Shown piece by piece: positions 51,550-59,908 of a DNA stretch of 64,000 bases. The stretch comes from a virus. Under the pieces are notes generated by a model. That model saw only the letters and a program-made list of their open reading frames with translations, made no database searches and was not told where the DNA came from. The position numbers and the translations under genes are program-made. The stretch lies in IMG/VR virus record IMGVR_UViG_3300010157_001667, positions 1-64,000 of that record. One strand, given 5' to 3'. Numbering within the stretch: the stretch's first letter is position 1; each line of letters begins with the position of its first letter.

Positions 51550-53559
51550 TTATAGTCTGCCTACGGCGACCTCTATTATACCTTCACCGTCAAAGTTTTC
51601 TAATGCTTTGCCGATAACTGTTCCCATTTGTGGTGATGCACTATGTTTAGCATAACCATCACCAGCTGACACTAACATGTCACCTTTACTTATTGTTCCA
51701 CGAACTTTAGTTGGCACACGACCTTGTAATGCAAGTGCTACAATATGTTCACCTTTGCATTTCATATTCATTACATATGCTGGATCAGTAGAAACAACAC
51801 CGGCTACTTTGTTAGTTCCATCTTCAGCTAATGTTACTTCTTTATCACCACCAAATGCTAGTACTGTGCCAGGTTTATATTTTTTATCTGCTTCGTAATA
51901 TTCTGCTAAGTCAGCATATGTTGCACTAAGTCTTGATCCTGCACTCAAACTGAAGTTACCAGTTATAGTACCTACTGTAGTATTTGCTCCGGTTGTTAAG
52001 ACTGTAGTAATAATATTACCTGCAGTTATGTTACCTGTTGTAGATATAGTATTACTTCCATATGAGTTCAATAATGTAACAACATTACTATCACCGTATG
52101 TTCCATTACCTCCACCTGTAGCGGCTGCAAATACACCATTACCATATAATACATTACTAGAATTACCATCTTTATTAATAGTAGCAATATTTCCTATACC
52201 ACTAACATTTGCTACAGCTACACTGTTGGCTATATTAGCGTAAGCTACTGTACCTGATACATTGGCACCCGGAATAGAAGTTAATCCAGTTGCGGCTCCA
52301 TAATATGTGCCTGTTATATTTGCACCAGTAATGTTTCCACTTGATGACAATGATGTAAGAGTACCTACACTTGTAATATTAGGTTGAGCATTGGTTGTAA
52401 CAGTACCTGCAGTTGACGAATTACCTGTTACATTGCCTGTAATATTAGCAACAAGGTCTCCGGAAATAGAAACACTTGTTGTATTGGCACTAATTGTTTG
52501 TGTGCCTATATAGATAGTACTATTAGCCAAATACAAATCATTAAATCTATTTGTATTATTACCTAAATTATATGTTATGTTTGCATTAGGTATAATATTA
52601 CCTGCAACAACAAGACCAGATAGTGTACCTACGCTTGTAATATTTGGTTGTGATCCGGTTGTTAATGATCCGGCAATGGTAGTTGCACTGAAATTACCTG
52701 TCAATGTTACAATATTTCCATTTGTGATTGTAAAGTTAGCAGAACCATTTAAAATACCATTATTATTATATTGTAGTGTATTAGCAGAACCACCTGGATT
52801 GGCTACTCCACTACCAGTAATAGAAGTTGCAATAGCGTTTGGACTGTTAGTGTAACTTAAGCCAGTACCAACTGAATTTGCTGTTAAATCTATATCAGTG
52901 AATAATGAAACGTTACCTGATGTTGGATAATCATTTGCCAACTTGGTATAAAAAGTACGACTGTTAACAATAGCATTAGCGTTACTATTGGCACCTGAGT
53001 TAGACCCAGATACGCCTGAAATAGTAATTTTTGTACTATTTGTGTATGGTGTGGTGTTTGCAACGGTCATCACAATTGGAGTAGCATTTGATAGTGCTAC
53101 AATATTTGTGTACAGAGTACCTTTAGTTGTCCAATTTAAATTACCTTGACCATCAGTTTCTAATATATATCCAGTTGCACCACCACCAATTTTAACATTA
53201 GAAATAGTGCCTAAATGTATGGGTATACCTTCATATTCAGCAGTGTTGTCAGGGCTCTCGGCATTTCCACCAGTATTAATCCACGAATTAGTATTGATAT
53301 CATATGCTAATATTTGACCGGGCAGTACATTAGTAATGTTAACATTACTACCATTACTACCTTCAACTTGACTAAAACTAATAGTTGAATAAGAAGTAAG
53401 TACTTCAACATTTTCAACATTGGTTACTGCTACGTTGCTAGCACCTATAAACAATTGTTTAGCATCATTAGCCCAACCGAATTGAGCCTCATCAAGCTGT
53501 GGCAGGTCTACAAGATTGCCTGAACGTTGTTGTATCTTCGAGATTTGGATGATTGCCAT
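51550..53559 (-). CDS. Tail fibre with C-terminal conserved domain
   Basis: Residues 1-40 (MAIIQISKIQQRSGNLVDLP) are an attachment domain of T4-like fibres. The middle has two 19-residue units of the AQPNITSVGTLTSL type and the INKDGNSSNVLYGNGVF segment, both shared with 25746-28280. The C-terminal 120 residues (TYADLAEYYEADKKYKPGTV ... HIVALALQGRVPTKVRG ... MGTVIGKALENF) form a compact domain that resembles the self-cleaving intramolecular chaperone regions (peptidase G2 style) of phage fibres; cleavage is unproven. Length 669. Confidence 0.72.
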   Translation of the reverse strand: MAIIQISKIQQRSGNLVDLPQLDEAQFGWANDAKQLFIGASNVAVTNVENVEVLTSYSTISFSQVEGSNGSNVNITNVLPGQILAYDINTNSWINTGGNAESPDNTAEYEGIPIHLGTISNVKIGGGATGYILETDGQGNLNWTTKGTLYTNIVALSNATPIVMTVANTTPYTNSTKITISGVSGSNSGANSNANAIVNSRTFYTKLANDYPTSGNVSLFTDIDLTANSVGTGLSYTNSPNAIATSITGSGVANPGGSANTLQYNNNGILNGSANFTITNGNIVTLTGNFSATTIAGSLTTGSQPNITSVGTLSGLVVAGNIIPNANITYNLGNNTNRFNDLYLANSTIYIGTQTISANTTSVSISGDLVANITGNVTGNSSTAGTVTTNAQPNITSVGTLTSLSSSGNITGANITGTYYGAATGLTSIPGANVSGTVAYANIANSVAVANVSGIGNIATINKDGNSSNVLYGNGVFAAATGGGNGTYGDSNVVTLLNSYGSNTISTTGNITAGNIITTVLTTGANTTVGTITGNFSLSAGSRLSATYADLAEYYEADKKYKPGTVLAFGGDKEVTLAEDGTNKVAGVVSTDPAYVMNMKCKGEHIVALALQGRVPTKVRGTISKGDMLVSAGDGYAKHSASPQMGTVIGKALENFDGEGIIEVAVGRL

Positions 53560-53589
53560 AAGTGTGATTCTTTACAGATTTACACTTAT
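53558..53589 (-). repeat. Inverted repeat over start codon, fibre gene
   Basis: An 8-bp perfect stem ATAAGTGT/ACACTTAT. The right arm includes the first bases of the ATG at 53559; the left arm starts inside the late box. Confidence 0.75.
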
Positions 53590-53594
53590 TTATC
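53587..53594 (-). promoter_or_regulatory. Late promoter box GATAAATA, hairpin type
   Basis: Lies 27 nt before the ATG at 53559. Its end begins the 5' arm of an 8-bp stem that includes the start codon. Confidence 0.75.
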
Positions 53595-53602
53595 TTAAAT
53601 CA

Positions 53603-54289
53603 TTATAAGAACTTCATGTAATATTGTTCAACACGACTGAACCAAATGTCAGTGTATTTGTCAAATTCAGTACCTTCTAGGATGAATTCCTGATATAGAT
53701 TGTCAGCAGAACACATGAAAATGACACCCTTACGTATCTTTGTACCGTGTACTTCATTGTGGGCATTTGCATAAGCGGCTAATTGAACAAAGTAATCATC
53801 AATCCACTCACGTTTTTTAGGCTTGTTTGTTTGCTTGTGATCCATAATAGATTCACTACCATCATGAATACCTGCTAAGTCTGTCGTCCCTGCATAAATC
53901 TTCGGATAATACAACGGAACTTCTGTACCCCAATATTCACTGCATTTAACAAGACCTTGATTAATGATTGATTGGGCCATCTGATGGCTTTGCAAGCTAT
54001 ACGGATTGCTTCCGGGCTCATTGAGTACTCCTGTCTTAATATAATCTTCTAGCCACTTGTGCATTCGTGTACCACGACCTGCGGCTTCTGTTGTGATTTC
54101 TTGTGCTTTTTGAACGCCAACTCGTTTACGCCAATTATTAAGTGCTTGTTTAGATTCTTCACTTTTAGTAGCATCTAGTATTGTAGTAACACTGGGAAGT
54201 TTCTCACCATCGGGTGTAGCGTATTTGCGTGACCCGTTTATTGTTTCTCTAAGTAAAGGAACATAATTATATTTGTTTGGAATGTACAT
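53603..54289 (-). CDS. PD-(D/E)xK exonuclease (RecB/Cas4-type)
   Basis: A 228-residue nuclease with GTRMHKWLE (H77), GTTDLAG (D137), IMDHKQTNK (D150, K152) and QLAAYANAHNE, the order of RecB-like exonucleases. It probably degrades or processes DNA during replication or recombination. A sigma70-like promoter TTGCAT-17-TATAAT lies upstream, so it is likely an early gene, in contrast to its late-type neighbours. Confidence 0.85.
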   Translation of the reverse strand: MYIPNKYNYVPLLRETINGSRKYATPDGEKLPSVTTILDATKSEESKQALNNWRKRVGVQKAQEITTEAAGRGTRMHKWLEDYIKTGVLNEPGSNPYSLQSHQMAQSIINQGLVKCSEYWGTEVPLYYPKIYAGTTDLAGIHDGSESIMDHKQTNKPKKREWIDDYFVQLAAYANAHNEVHGTKIRKGVIFMCSADNLYQEFILEGTEFDKYTDIWFSRVEQYYMKFL

Positions 54290-54295
54290 TAGACT

Positions 54296-54324
54296 ATTAT
54301 AATATATTTTATAATTTAATGCAA
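54296..54324 (-). promoter_or_regulatory. Sigma70-like promoter of the exonuclease gene
   Basis: TTGCAT (54319-54324), 17-bp spacer, TATAAT (54296-54301), just before the ATG at 54289. Confidence 0.75.
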
Positions 54325-54333
54325 GAGTTTAGG

Positions 54334-54660
54334 TTAAACTCTAAAACTCTCTCCACACCCGCATCGGTCACGCTCGTTCGGGTTGGTGAACTCAAAACCC
54401 TCATTTAACCCATTACGCACATAATCTACGACCATGTTCTTTAAATACACATCATGTTTTTTATCTACTAAAATAATAAAACTTGGTTGTGCATAATTTA
54501 TTATTGATTCATCATATTTGTATTCATCAACATATTCTAATACATAAGCAAGACCAGAGCACCCGGTCGTTTTTACACCTATACGAATACCAAGGCCTTT
54601 ACCTCGTTTTGATATTATTTGTTGAATTTTGTTTGATGCTTTTTCTGTTAAGCTTATCAT
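54334..54660 (-). CDS. A-type iron-sulfur carrier (IscA/ErpA-like)
   Basis: A 108-residue protein with the three ligating cysteines of A-type carriers: C34 in TTGCSGLAY, and C100 and C102 in CGCGESF. It is complete, so it could deliver Fe-S clusters to host or phage enzymes. Similar genes occur in some marine phages as auxiliary metabolic genes. It starts in an ATGA overlap with a head-gene-like neighbour. Confidence 0.9.
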   Translation of the reverse strand: MISLTEKASNKIQQIISKRGKGLGIRIGVKTTGCSGLAYVLEYVDEYKYDESIINYAQPSFIILVDKKHDVYLKNMVVDYVRNGLNEGFEFTNPNERDRCGCGESFRV

Positions 54661-54986
54661 TGCGGTTGTTGCATTGCATTTTGAGCCATCTGTGCTACTA
54701 TTTTTTGATTCTCATCGGGCTGTGCTGCCGGAGCAGGCTCATTGCCTTTAAAAATAACATTGTCACCCTGAATGTTTGCTATGCTCTTGTTTAGTGGAGC
54801 TTTCTTAATCATATCATACAAATCAGATTTGTCAATAACTATATCATTGTCTCTATAATATTGCAATAATTCTGGAACTGTCCAATCACTATGTACTTCT
54901 CCGGAGTCAATCTCACTCTTTAGTTGACTAGTACTTGCAACCAGTCTAACTAATAGAGGACTGCCTTCAAATTCATACAATCGCAT
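54657..54986 (-). CDS. Conserved-type small virion-associated protein
   Basis: A 109-residue protein beginning MRLYEFEGSPLL, with L-Y-E at residues 3-5 (a possible protease motif), then a helical core (WTVPELLQYYRDNDIVIDK, DLYDMIKKAPLNKSI) and a Gln/Pro-rich tail. It resembles a hypothetical of T4-like marine phages. It lies between a head-type gene and the Fe-S carrier and is coupled to the latter by ATGA. Function unknown. Confidence 0.58.
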   Translation of the reverse strand: MRLYEFEGSPLLVRLVASTSQLKSEIDSGEVHSDWTVPELLQYYRDNDIVIDKSDLYDMIKKAPLNKSIANIQGDNVIFKGNEPAPAAQPDENQKIVAQMAQNAMQQPQ

Positions 54987-54988
54987 GG

Positions 54989-55702
54989 TTATCTCTTAGG
55001 ACGACCTGCACCGCCTAGAGGTTCTTCTTCTGGAGTTTCAAGGTCAACGTTCATTTCTTCTTCACCGCCACCGGGTAGTGGTTCTTCCATGCCAACGTCA
55101 GTATTCATCTCGCCACCGGGTGCAGGAACACCCATATCACCGCCTGCATCAAAAGCTTCAGCACCTCCTTGACCAGTAATACCGTTCAATGCTGTTTTTA
55201 ATGTTGCTTGACTTTGTGTCAATGCGGCTTGTAATGAAGTCAATGCTTCAGATACTTGTTGATTAAATGTCTCACTTTCGTTAACACCAATCTCAGATTG
55301 AACCGAATCAGTTAATGCCGGTAATTCTTTTACCAACATATCACTAACTTCTTCAACCATTTTTTGTACTTGGTCTACCAAGTCTTGTGCAGCCAAAACT
55401 ACTTGTGACTTTTCAACTTCTTCATTTTCTACAACAATACGTGGTTTACGTAAGCTGATTTCAGCAAAATGCTTACTCAATGCTTGTTCCATAAACACAA
55501 GTTTTAGATATGAAGAATTCTGCTGGCTTTCATAGAAATCGTTAGATTTCTTTGTTTCGCTCATTAGGCCACGAACTCTTGTAAGCATATCTCTTGCTTG
55601 AGCATAAGACATTTTACGAACATTAAACGGAACGTTATAATGCTCTTTTAACGCTTTAGTGGCGTTTTCGATTGGGTTTTTGTCAAAATCAGTTAATTTC
55701 AT
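54989..55702 (-). CDS. Putative prohead core or structural protein
   Basis: A helical 237-residue protein. Residues 24-150 (QARDMLTRVRGLMSE, SYLKLVFMEQALSKHF, DLVDQVQKMVEEVSDMLVK) are heptad-rich and the C-terminus is Gly/Glu-rich. A family with this pattern is frequent in T4-like marine phages; a scaffold or internal protein is a guess based on composition. Possible protease motifs include LKE (17-19). A GATAAATA box lies 26 nt before the ATG. Confidence 0.58.
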   Translation of the reverse strand: MKLTDFDKNPIENATKALKEHYNVPFNVRKMSYAQARDMLTRVRGLMSETKKSNDFYESQQNSSYLKLVFMEQALSKHFAEISLRKPRIVVENEEVEKSQVVLAAQDLVDQVQKMVEEVSDMLVKELPALTDSVQSEIGVNESETFNQQVSEALTSLQAALTQSQATLKTALNGITGQGGAEAFDAGGDMGVPAPGGEMNTDVGMEEPLPGGGEEEMNVDLETPEEEPLGGAGRPKR

Positions 55703-55728
55703 AGTTGTATTCCAAGACTAATATAAAG

Positions 55729-55736
55729 TATTTATC
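55729..55736 (-). promoter_or_regulatory. Late promoter box GATAAATA
   Basis: Lies 26 nt before the ATG at 55702; SD TTGGAA. No strong hairpin. Confidence 0.7.
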
Positions 55737-55751
55737 TTTTTTCATTTATTG

Positions 55752-56234
55752 TTAGGATTTTAAGCCAAATCTTTTCTGTTGCCAAGCATATGAATTTGCT
55801 ATATATTTGTTCAATTCATCACTCATAGATTTTTTTTGAAATTTATCTTCATTCAATTTAGCAAGATAGATTAGTTTATCCTCTGTTTTTTTAGCTTTTT
55901 TAAACAATTTAGAATGAATAGAAATGTGTACTTCTACACTACTTAAATACATATCCAAATCAATTACTCGATTTGCTAGTTGATACTTTCCTATTTTGTC
56001 CAATACACACCAACATACTGCGTTTTTCATACTAAAAAAAGAATTAACATCATCTCCGTTATTTAATGATACTGTTATGTTATTTACATCTTTCTTTTTA
56101 ATATGATACTTGTTAAACAAACTGTATGTACCATCGGTATCTTGGAAGATGACAACATCTTGTAATTTGGCAAATTCTGATGTTGATATCATGTTGTCCA
56201 ATTTTCTATCAATCTTTGCAATATCAACTTTCAT
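55752..56234 (-). CDS. Hypothetical protein, 160 residues
   Basis: A Lys/Asp-rich mixed-fold protein with no recognised motif. Its start lies inside the 3' end of the preceding gene (11-bp overlap), so it is translated from the same mRNA, whose late box is at 56691-56698. Between its stop and 55702 lies the promoter of the next gene. Confidence 0.52.
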   Translation of the reverse strand: MKVDIAKIDRKLDNMISTSEFAKLQDVVIFQDTDGTYSLFNKYHIKKKDVNNITVSLNNGDDVNSFFSMKNAVCWCVLDKIGKYQLANRVIDLDMYLSSVEVHISIHSKLFKKAKKTEDKLIYLAKLNEDKFQKKSMSDELNKYIANSYAWQQKRFGLKS

Positions 56235-56685
56235 TGTTTACCACCTTAAAGTAAATGTTTCGTAATTCGTCAGATGTATCTAAAAATCCAGGAAGTTTAG
56301 ACCATGCTGTGTCAGTTTTAATCATAGGAACACTATCACAATCTGAATACAATGATCCTAATTCTGTTATCCCATCATCAAATACACTAGGATGCTGTAT
56401 CTCAAAATCAAATGTCCAACATATATATTCTTCATTATCATGTTGTTCAAACAAGAATCCAAAATTATCAAACTCATCAAATTTAATGTTTATTTGTTTA
56501 GGATAATTTAGTATCTCGGGTTGACTACGTAATGATATAGCCTGTAATATAGTATCAAAATTACATTGTGTGTTACGTTTATGTAACCAAATGTTTTCAT
56601 CCTCATCAAGTGCAGGTTTATTCCTGTTAACAGTACCAGTCTGTGTAATATCAAATAACGTATAACAACTTAATGTGAAACTCAT
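56224..56685 (-). CDS. Conserved-type hypothetical, 153 residues
   Basis: Starts MSFTLSCYTLFDITQTG and contains WLHKRNTQCNFDTILQAISL, a pattern I recall from conserved proteins of cyanophage-like T4 phages. The frame opens six codons earlier with a TTG, but the ATG at 56683-56685 fits and is exactly 5 nt after a CTAAATA box with no SD. Function unknown. Confidence 0.62.
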   Translation of the reverse strand: MSFTLSCYTLFDITQTGTVNRNKPALDEDENIWLHKRNTQCNFDTILQAISLRSQPEILNYPKQINIKFDEFDNFGFLFEQHDNEEYICWTFDFEIQHPSVFDDGITELGSLYSDCDSVPMIKTDTAWSKLPGFLDTSDELRNIYFKVVNNES

Positions 56686-56690
56686 ACATG

Positions 56691-56698
56691 TATTTAGA
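56691..56698 (-). promoter_or_regulatory. Late promoter-like box TCTAAATA, leaderless type
   Basis: The box ends 5 nt before the ATG at 56685; no SD. Confidence 0.6.
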
Positions 56699-56707
56699 GG
56701 CAAAAAA

Positions 56708-56730
56708 AATCCGAGAATAAATCTCGGATT
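56708..56730 (-). terminator. Strong terminator after the 56752 virion gene
   Basis: A 9-bp stem AATCCGAGA/TCTCGGATT with a 5-nt loop, followed on the minus strand by a run of T. Confidence 0.85.
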
Positions 56731-56751
56731 TCTTTGAAGTTAAACTTCTAA

Positions 56752-57174
56752 TTAGCTTGCGCTTGTAGCTGTAGAAGCTAGGCGGAAACCAACGTTAGTA
56801 ACAACAGCGCCACTTAGGTCATAACCATTAACTGTACCTAAAGCACGAACTTGTGTTTGTAGTGCAGCCGCAGTGTATGCGCCAACTGGGTAAACAGCAA
56901 CAGACATGTTAGTTGTGTTTGAAGTAGCTTGAACAGCGTACATCATAACTGTTGATAACTGCTCAATTGAAACCATAACTTGTGCAACCATCTCGTCAAC
57001 ACCTAATTGGTCTGTAGGAGCTGCACCTAGATCGAAACCAAAGAAGTCCATTGCTGGACCGATAAAGTTTGTAGTTGTGCCGTTAGCCGCAGTATTTGGT
57101 GCTACTGGGCCGTTTTGTACGTCCATTGCGAATACTGGTTGTGCATCGCCGTGTGTTCTTGTAAATTGTGCCAT
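56752..57174 (-). CDS. Abundant-type virion protein, decoration candidate
   Basis: A 140-residue Ala/Thr/Val-rich protein with GPAMDFFGFDLGAA, AQVMVSIEQLSTVMMYAVQA and MSVAVYPVGAYTA. Similar proteins occur in cyanophage-like phages near structural genes. The gene stands alone between its own late promoter with a hairpin leader and a strong terminator, has an AAAGGAT SD and favours common codons, which suggests high expression. Capsid decoration or another abundant structural role is inference. Confidence 0.62.
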   Translation of the reverse strand: MAQFTRTHGDAQPVFAMDVQNGPVAPNTAANGTTTNFIGPAMDFFGFDLGAAPTDQLGVDEMVAQVMVSIEQLSTVMMYAVQATSNTTNMSVAVYPVGAYTAAALQTQVRALGTVNGYDLSGAVVTNVGFRLASTATSAS

Positions 57175-57219
57175 GATAAAAATCCTTTAAAAGTTTTGAA
57201 TCATATAGATTCATACACT

Positions 57220-57227
57220 TATTTATG
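57220..57227 (-). promoter_or_regulatory. Late promoter box CATAAATA with hairpin leader
   Basis: Lies 45 nt before the ATG at 57174. The leader folds as TGAATC-TATAT-GATTCA, a possible 5' stabiliser, and keeps the AAAGGAT SD free. Confidence 0.65.
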
Positions 57228-57256
57228 CCTGGCAATGAAAAAAGTTGGTTTTGGGC

Positions 57257-58408
57257 TTATCTTCCAGCAAGATTTTGACGACTAAAGCCCATTCTATCTA
57301 CAAATTTAAGCCCGTGACTTACAAAACCCTCTTGAGTTTGTGTGCCATTATCTAAATAACCTTTGACAGGGGCTGTCATTGCGGCTTTATTAAGCTGATC
57401 CACAATGTTCATTTTGAGATTATAGATGGCTACCCATATAGTAAATGCACCCACTACTCCATTTTTGTTAACTTCTAAATGCTGATTAATCTTCTCACGC
57501 ATCTTATCAGTCATTGGTCTTGACTGAACATACTCAATAAATCCTGCATACAAATCATTCAAGTCACCCGCTACAATACGCTTATTAATATATGTAGTAA
57601 ATAATTGATTGAATGTATTTCTAGCCTGGGGCGCAGTGGTCATTAATTGCTCTACTGCTTCTCCATATTTTTGTATAGTTGCTTGTGCTTTTTTAAATAA
57701 TGTTGAATTAATTTTCAAGTTAGGTGTGATTGGCATTTTAGCAGGCAATATAGCTACATCACTGTTATTCTTAAGATTACCAATAGTTCCATCTAATGGG
57801 GATGATTGGTCGGTTGTTAATGCGGTCGGTGGAATAAATCCGTGTACTACAATACCAGAATTTTTACCATCTAAAAATTTACCCAAGTCGCTGTTTGCAT
57901 CTACTGTATATGTAATACCTTTAGGGTTTGCTTTGAATGTGTATAGCCCGTTCTTTTCTGCTAATGGTTTACTGAATAACAAATCACCCCAATAATAACC
58001 CTTGCTTCTATCGGACTTCTCTAAGCCAGGCCATATCTGTGCAATTAACTGATGCAAATCTGAACGATTTACTCCACGTGCCATATCATACTGAGCAAAC
58101 TGTTCCGGGCTGAATACTTGACGACCACTACCATCTTTCTTGTTGAACATATGTTTGTCTAATATAGTGAACTTACCATTACTGTTACGTCCAAATATCA
58201 ATGCAGGGTAACCATCCCATTTGATTGTTACTTTTTCTGGATTAGCTACTGTATCGGCCATTGCTTGTATGGCTTGATTAGCACCCTGTGTGCCACGCAA
58301 AAATATCAAATCTTCAGGATGATCTAAGTGACCCTTATCTTCGGCTATGACATTGGTGATATTATCTACTTTATTTCTAAGTAGTGCTAATGCTTCGGAT
58401 AGATTCAT
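57257..58408 (-). CDS. Ligase-like (KxDG) internal virion protein
   Basis: The 383-residue protein has a motif set of nucleic-acid ligases and capping enzymes: TIKWDGYPALIFGR with K63, D65 and G66 (motif I), YYWGDLLF at 138-145 (motif III-like) and NSGIVVHGF at 183-191 (motif IV-like, EGxVxK). If K63 is adenylated it could join nucleic acid. The N-terminus has L-S-E (3-5) and VIAE (20-23), compatible with prohead processing. The overall family is common in T4-like phages but unassigned. It follows a repeat-rich protein without a gap. Activity is untested. Confidence 0.65.
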   Translation of the reverse strand: MNLSEALALLRNKVDNITNVIAEDKGHLDHPEDLIFLRGTQGANQAIQAMADTVANPEKVTIKWDGYPALIFGRNSNGKFTILDKHMFNKKDGSGRQVFSPEQFAQYDMARGVNRSDLHQLIAQIWPGLEKSDRSKGYYWGDLLFSKPLAEKNGLYTFKANPKGITYTVDANSDLGKFLDGKNSGIVVHGFIPPTALTTDQSSPLDGTIGNLKNNSDVAILPAKMPITPNLKINSTLFKKAQATIQKYGEAVEQLMTTAPQARNTFNQLFTTYINKRIVAGDLNDLYAGFIEYVQSRPMTDKMREKINQHLEVNKNGVVGAFTIWVAIYNLKMNIVDQLNKAAMTAPVKGYLDNGTQTQEGFVSHGLKFVDRMGFSRQNLAGR

Positions 58409-59908
58409 TTACAGCTTGCCTTGCTTTTTTAACATGTCTAACATTTTAGCATCGTCAGGATTGTTCGGATCTAATTTATTACCACCAACCGATAGGTCAG
58501 AACTGCTTGCTAATTCTTTTTGTAGGGCTGCCAATATTTTTTGTTTGTTTGCAGGAGTCAAATCTTTTAATAAACCCTGAATCTGTTGATATGCTGTTTT
58601 AGTTTTTTGACCTGATGCATTATTGGATGTAGTGTTAGGTGCAGTTGTATTAGGTGGAGTTGTATTATTAGGTGGAGTTGTATTATTAGGTGGAGTATTT
58701 TTTGGTTGTTCTTCAGCTTGAGCATGTTGTACAGCCCATGCCAAATCAGCTAATTTAGGTAATACTGATTTACCTTTATCTTTATTATAAGTTTGTTCTA
58801 GCTCTTTAGCCAATTCTTTTAATCTAGAAACTACTGCCCTATCACTTATAGTGACACCCTTCATAAACTGTGTGAAGAAGTTAGTGATATATTGACTAAT
58901 AGATTGTTTAGACCTTGAAGCTTCAGATAAGATATTTTCAAACAAAAAGTTTAGTTTATCAAATTTAGAATCTTCAGCAACCCTATCACCACCTAAGTTT
59001 TGAGCCATCTGTCCAAATGCATTTTTTCCTGAATTTTTAAGTCTGGAATTGCGCTTAAACTGATTTTCAGGTTTTGTAACAGGTTCCATAATATCTGCTT
59101 GTTTTTTCTGTCTGACATTAGCCGCACTTTTATTAAACTGATCTGCAGGTAATTTACTCATTGGAGACATTTGGTCTTGAGCAGTTTGTGTTGCACTTGT
59201 TTGTTTCTGTTGTCTTGTACTAGTAGCTGTTTTATTAAACTGGTCTGCAGGTAATTTACTCATTGGAGACATTTGGTCTTGAGCGTTCTGAGTAGCAACA
59301 CCCTGTTTTTGTTGTCTTGTACTAGTAGCTGTTTTATTGAATTGGTCTGTAGGTAGCTTACTGAATTGACCATTCTGAGACATTTGGTCTTGAGCTACAC
59401 CGGCTGCGGCAGCTTGTTTTTCTTGTCTGATTTGCTCTGGAGATTTTTTAGTAGTTGCCAACTGATTAGCCATCTGACCAAAAGCATTTGCTCCTGTTTC
59501 TGGAGATTGTTTAGGAGTTGTTAACTGATTAGCCATCTGACCAAAAGCATTTGCTCCTGCTGTAGGTGCACCTGCAGGTGTCGTAACTGGTGTCGTAACT
59601 GGTGTAACTTTTGGATTAGCAATAGGAGTATTAACTTTTGTTGTTACAGGCTTAGTTACGGCAGAAGAATTACCGGAAGTGTTAAGGTCAATCAATCCAC
59701 TACTAATGCCACTTTGTAATCCACTATACGCACGACTGGTGAAATTCTTAATGAATTCATCTTTAACCATCTGGTCTTGTGTACTTAATACATTCTTGCG
59801 ACCCAATGAGCCTAATCCAGTTCTAAGAGCGGCGGATCCATAATCGCCTATAAATGAGCTTAGGTCTATTTCATTTAGTTTGGGTTTTTTAAATTCAGTC
59901 AGCTTCAC
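58409..59908 (-). CDS. Repeat-rich internal protein
   Basis: A 499-residue low-complexity protein. The GTG start gives MKLTEFKKPKLNEID with L-N-E at 11-13, a good prohead-protease site; SD AAGGAAAA precedes it. NAFGQMANQL-type units occur three times and AQDQMSPMSKLPADQFNK-type units three times, then comes a helical segment (RAVVSRLKELAKELEQTYN) and a Pro/Thr/Asn-rich linker. This composition fits an internal, unfolded head protein. It overlaps the 82-residue gene by 14 bp. Confidence 0.62.
   Translation of the reverse strand: MKLTEFKKPKLNEIDLSSFIGDYGSAALRTGLGSLGRKNVLSTQDQMVKDEFIKNFTSRAYSGLQSGISSGLIDLNTSGNSSAVTKPVTTKVNTPIANPKVTPVTTPVTTPAGAPTAGANAFGQMANQLTTPKQSPETGANAFGQMANQLATTKKSPEQIRQEKQAAAAGVAQDQMSQNGQFSKLPTDQFNKTATSTRQQKQGVATQNAQDQMSPMSKLPADQFNKTATSTRQQKQTSATQTAQDQMSPMSKLPADQFNKSAANVRQKKQADIMEPVTKPENQFKRNSRLKNSGKNAFGQMAQNLGGDRVAEDSKFDKLNFLFENILSEASRSKQSISQYITNFFTQFMKGVTISDRAVVSRLKELAKELEQTYNKDKGKSVLPKLADLAWAVQHAQAEEQPKNTPPNNTTPPNNTTPPNTTAPNTTSNNASGQKTKTAYQQIQGLLKDLTPANKQKILAALQKELASSSDLSVGGNKLDPNNPDDAKMLDMLKKQGKL

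Noticed and set aside
58409-59908. Tandem DNA repeats as a possible satellite or origin
   Set aside because: The repeats keep the reading frame and code for protein units, so coding explains them.
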